From an uncultured Eubacterium sp. (lineage in GTDB: Bacteria > Bacillota > Clostridia > Oscillospirales > Acutalibacteraceae), in assembly GCA_945979635.1 (NCBI GenBank), contig CAMFPZ010000022.1, positions 1 through 9,059 of the forward strand: 9,059 nucleotides of DNA, in the 5' to 3' direction. Below are positions 6,745 to 9,059 of the stretch, in pieces; position 1 is the stretch's first letter; each line of letters starts with the position of its first letter. The notes below the pieces were generated by a model. The model did not search any database, was not told where the DNA came from, and saw only the letters and a list, made by a program, of their open reading frames with translations. Position numbers and translations under genes: made by a program.

Positions 6745-7599
6745 ATGAAAATAGCAGTTTTTCCTAATTTGAATAATAAAGGTGTTAAGGAGTTAACCGG
6801 TGAAATATGCACAAAGCTGAATGAGCTTGAAATTGAATTCACCGTTGCACCTTGTAATGATAACGAAGAGCTTGCAAAGGAGCCTTTGTTTCCGAGCCAA
6901 AATGAGCTGATAGAAAGCCACGATATAGTTATCGCTGTTGGCGGAGACGGAACGACGCTTAATGTAGCTAAAGCGGCATCGTTTTATGACAAGCTTGCTC
7001 TGGGCATTAACGCCGGAAGACTCGGTTTTATGAGTGGACTTGAGCGTGACGAGCTTGACTACCTAAAGCATCTTAAGGACGGAAATTTCGAAGTCGAGAA
7101 GCGTATGATGATTAATGCTCAAATTGAAACTGACGATGTAACAAAGTCTTATACCTGTCTCAATGACGCTGTTATTACACGAGGCGATTTAGCGAGACTT
7201 ATCGACATATCCGTAAAGAGTAACGGACGTTATATTTCTAACAACAGAGCGGACGGACTAATTGTTTCTACGCCTACGGGCTCAACAGCATATTCGTTGG
7301 CTGCAGGAGGCCCTGTTGTTAGCCCTGATAACAGTTGCTTTGTTTTGACACCAATTTGTCCTCATTCTCTAGTAAACAGAAGTATTGTTCTTTCTTCCGA
7401 GGGAGAGCTTGAAATAACCGTAAACAGCGATAAGAACAATATTGCTTATATGTCCATTGACGGAGCACAAAGCGTACCAATTTATTCGAATTCTGTTGTT
7501 AAACTAACGAAGTCCGACAGAATTACAAGATTAATAAAAATTAAGCCGGATAATTTCTATGAGATGCTCAATAAAAAGCTTCTCGAAAGGAGATACTGA
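6745..7599 (+). CDS. nadK: NAD kinase (ATP/polyphosphate:NAD 2'-phosphotransferase)
   Basis: A 284-residue cytoplasmic kinase that phosphorylates NAD to NADP, the only source of NADP(H), which the MEP pathway and biosynthesis consume. Signatures are AVGGDGTTLN (64-73, the GGDG motif with catalytic Asp68), GINAGRLGFM (87-96), LNDAVITRG (139-147), NNRADGLIVSTPTGSTAYSL (166-185) and SIDG (237-240). Length is normal for clostridia. In-frame ATGs at 6718 and 6721 would overlap tlyA and add nine or eight residues. ATG 6745 is preferred because MKIAVFPN is the usual start and AGGGA (6736-6740) lies 4 bases upstream, just after the tlyA stop. It ends in a TGATG overlap with argR. Confidence 0.95.
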   Translation: MKIAVFPNLNNKGVKELTGEICTKLNELEIEFTVAPCNDNEELAKEPLFPSQNELIESHDIVIAVGGDGTTLNVAKAASFYDKLALGINAGRLGFMSGLERDELDYLKHLKDGNFEVEKRMMINAQIETDDVTKSYTCLNDAVITRGDLARLIDISVKSNGRYISNNRADGLIVSTPTGSTAYSLAAGGPVVSPDNSCFVLTPICPHSLVNRSIVLSSEGELEITVNSDKNNIAYMSIDGAQSVPIYSNSVVKLTKSDRITRLIKIKPDNFYEMLNKKLLERRY

Positions 7600-8051
7600 T
7601 GAAAAAGCGTAGACATGCAAAGATAATTGAGCTGATTTCACAAAATTCTATTGAAACTCAAGAGGAGCTTCAGGATTTGCTAATGGAATATGGATTTGAA
7701 GTGACCCAAGCCACTATTTCCAGAGACATTAAGGAATTACGACTTGTAAAGGATTTATCTGATGAGGGTAGATATGTTTACTCAACCGGAAAAAAGAGCG
7801 TTGATGTTATTAATCACCGTGCCGGAGGTATATTTAATGATACAATAATCAGCATTGATTATGCTATGAATACAGTAGTAATAAAGTGTTTTACAGGTAT
7901 GGCAAATGCAGTTTGTGCTGCTATTGACAGTATGAGCCTTGACGAAATATTAGGTTCGATTGCCGGTGATGATACTATTTTTATTCTTTGCAGAAATGAA
8001 GAAACTGCAAATTTATTTACTACGAAATTAAGGACAATGTTAAATGCTTAA
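7599..8051 (+). CDS. argR: Arginine repressor ArgR/AhrC
   Basis: A 150-residue transcription factor. With L-arginine as corepressor, hexameric ArgR/AhrC represses arginine biosynthesis and in some species activates catabolism, by binding ARG boxes. An N-terminal winged helix-turn-helix covers about 1-70 with the recognition-helix motif VTQATISRDIKELRLVK (35-51). The C-terminal oligomerisation and arginine-binding domain contains FTGMANAVCAAID (98-110) and GSIAGDDTIFIL (119-130), whose Asp pair (124-125) contacts arginine in the family. The residue normally Pro before Gly in the 'PG' loop is Thr here. AAAGGAG at 7586-7592 gives a strong RBS 6 bases from ATG. No arginine gene or obvious ARG box is in the window, so targets lie elsewhere; placement between nadK and recN is a familiar Firmicute arrangement. 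Confidence 0.95.
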   Translation: MKKRRHAKIIELISQNSIETQEELQDLLMEYGFEVTQATISRDIKELRLVKDLSDEGRYVYSTGKKSVDVINHRAGGIFNDTIISIDYAMNTVVIKCFTGMANAVCAAIDSMSLDEILGSIAGDDTIFILCRNEETANLFTTKLRTMLNA

Positions 8052-9035
8052 ATCACTTTGTATTGAAAATATTGCAGTAATAGAAAAAGCAGATATTGAA
8101 TTTAAAAGCGGACTTAATGCGATGACAGGTGAAACGGGTGCGGGTAAATCAATAATTATTGACTCCATAAACGCCATTATGGGTGAACGCACCTCAAAAG
8201 AGCTTGTCCGTTCAGGCTGTGAAAATGCCTTTGTCAGTGCATATTTTACTGATGTAGACGACAATATCAATGAACTTTTGTCTGAATACGGAATAGCACC
8301 TGAAGAGGACAACAGTCTTCTTGTTTCTCGAAAAATCAGTGCACAGGGCAAGTCTGTTTTTAGAATAAACGGCGTTCAGGCAACTGCTTCAATGCTCAAG
8401 GCAATTTCTTCAGGACTGATTAATATACACGGTCAGCACGATAGTCAGGCGTTGTTAAATCCGGATTATCACTATAGATATGTTGATACTTACGGAAATA
8501 TTGATAGCTTGCTATCTGAATATAAATTTGCTTTTTCAAATTTGCTTTCTGTGAGGAAGCGTCTAAAATCCTTGACATCTGACGCTGACGACAGAGATAG
8601 ACAAGTAGAACTGCTAGACTACCAAATTAATGAGCTCACTCAAGCTGATATAAAGGTAGGAGAATGGGAAGAACTAAAAAGAAGAAAGAATATTATACTG
8701 AATTCGCAGAATATTTCGGATGTGTTGAATAATATCAGTATTGCTTTTTCCGGAAATGAAGAAGCTATGGGGATTTCTTCTCTTGTCTTAAGTGCAATTA
8801 AGGAAATTGATTCACTTAATGATGACGATGATGATGTTAAGCTGATTCGCGATAATCTTGAAATCTTGATGGATACCAGCGAAACAATAAAGGATATGAC
8901 CTCCACAAAGCTTAATCAGGTTGATTTTCATCCCGATGAATTGAATAAAATCGAGGAAAGACTTGCTTTATTTTATGATTTTTCAAAAAAGTATGGCGAA
9001 ACCGAGGAGGATATGCTATACTATCTGGAAAACGC
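8044..9035 (+). CDS. recN: DNA repair protein RecN, N-terminal part (cut by contig end)
   Basis: The first 330 residues of RecN, an SMC-like ATPase that gathers at double-strand breaks and promotes end joining or recombination. The start MLKSLCIENIAVIEK is typical. The Walker A motif is GETGAGKS (29-36), and VSRKISAQGKSVFRINGVQAT (94-114) and INIHGQHDSQALLNP (126-140) follow, the latter with the Q-loop-like region. From about residue 150 a long charged helical part forms the coiled-coil arm and includes an acidic run of five Asp. The family length is about 550-570, so the second half of the coiled coil, ABC signature and Walker B are missing. The loss is due to the contig end, not mutation. 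ATG 8044 overlaps argR by 8 bases, with AAGGA at 8030-8034. The reading frame stays open through the last 24 bases, but those are adapter and must not be translated. Confidence 0.95.
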
Positions 9036-9059
9036 CTGTCTCTTATACACATCTGACGC
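9036..9059. other. Tn5/Nextera transposase adapter read-through (not genomic)
   Basis: Bases 9036-9054 read CTGTCTCTTATACACATCT, the exact 19-base Tn5 mosaic end used in Nextera library kits. The next five, GACGC, are the start of the reverse complement of the Read 1 side adapter. It runs exactly to the last base of the window. In the recN frame it would encode a spurious tail CLLYTSD, a known contamination peptide type in protein databases. This is a library artefact and not a transposon insertion, since no transposase or second end is present. Confidence 0.97.

Noticed and set aside
8040..8351. 103-codon minus-strand open frame over the argR/recN junction
   Set aside because: It is antisense to the conserved RecN N-terminus and Walker A region and has no independent support.
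9036..9059. Genuine Tn5/IS50 transposon end inserted in recN
   Set aside because: Only the mosaic end plus kit-specific adapter bases are present, exactly at the contig end, with no target duplication or transposase. Library adapter explains all of it.

Overview
The window is about 9 kb of AT-rich, tightly packed, single-strand (+) coding DNA. It most likely comes from a low-GC Firmicute of class Clostridia. That rests on the gene order asp23 / nusB / Kae1-like M22 gene / xseA / xseB / ispA / dxs / tlyA / nadK / argR / recN, strong AGGAGG-like ribosome binding sites, and A/T-rich codon choice throughout. I recognise this as a widespread clostridial housekeeping neighbourhood; in spore-formers it usually lies between spoIIIA-type genes upstream and spoIVB/spo0A downstream, but neither flank is visible here. 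A genus cannot be assigned from the sequence alone.

Layout: 1-33 is an exact direct copy of 235-267 and looks like a contig-end assembly or chimera artefact. 47-439 is an Asp23/DUF322 protein, followed by an intrinsic-terminator-like hairpin (450-486) whose U-tract abuts the nusB ribosome binding site. From nusB (497) to the right-hand end, ten genes follow with gaps of at most 31 bases or with 1- to 8-base overlaps (TAATG, ATGA, TGATG), so they probably form one translationally coupled operon. recN is cut off, and the last 24 bases (9036-9059) are not genomic: they match the Tn5/Nextera mosaic end plus the first bases of the sequencing adapter.

The genes cover several housekeeping jobs: transcription antitermination (NusB), a probable tRNA-modification-related Kae1-family protein, both subunits of exonuclease VII (XseA, XseB), isoprenoid precursor and prenyl diphosphate synthesis (Dxs, IspA), rRNA 2'-O-methylation (TlyA), NADP supply (NadK), arginine-responsive regulation (ArgR) and double-strand-break repair (RecN). 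There is no stretch over 300 bases without a gene. I found no RNA gene, CRISPR array, mobile element or new multi-gene system. The points most worth a second look are the two artefactual ends, the hairpin in front of nusB, and the divergent TsaD paralogue.
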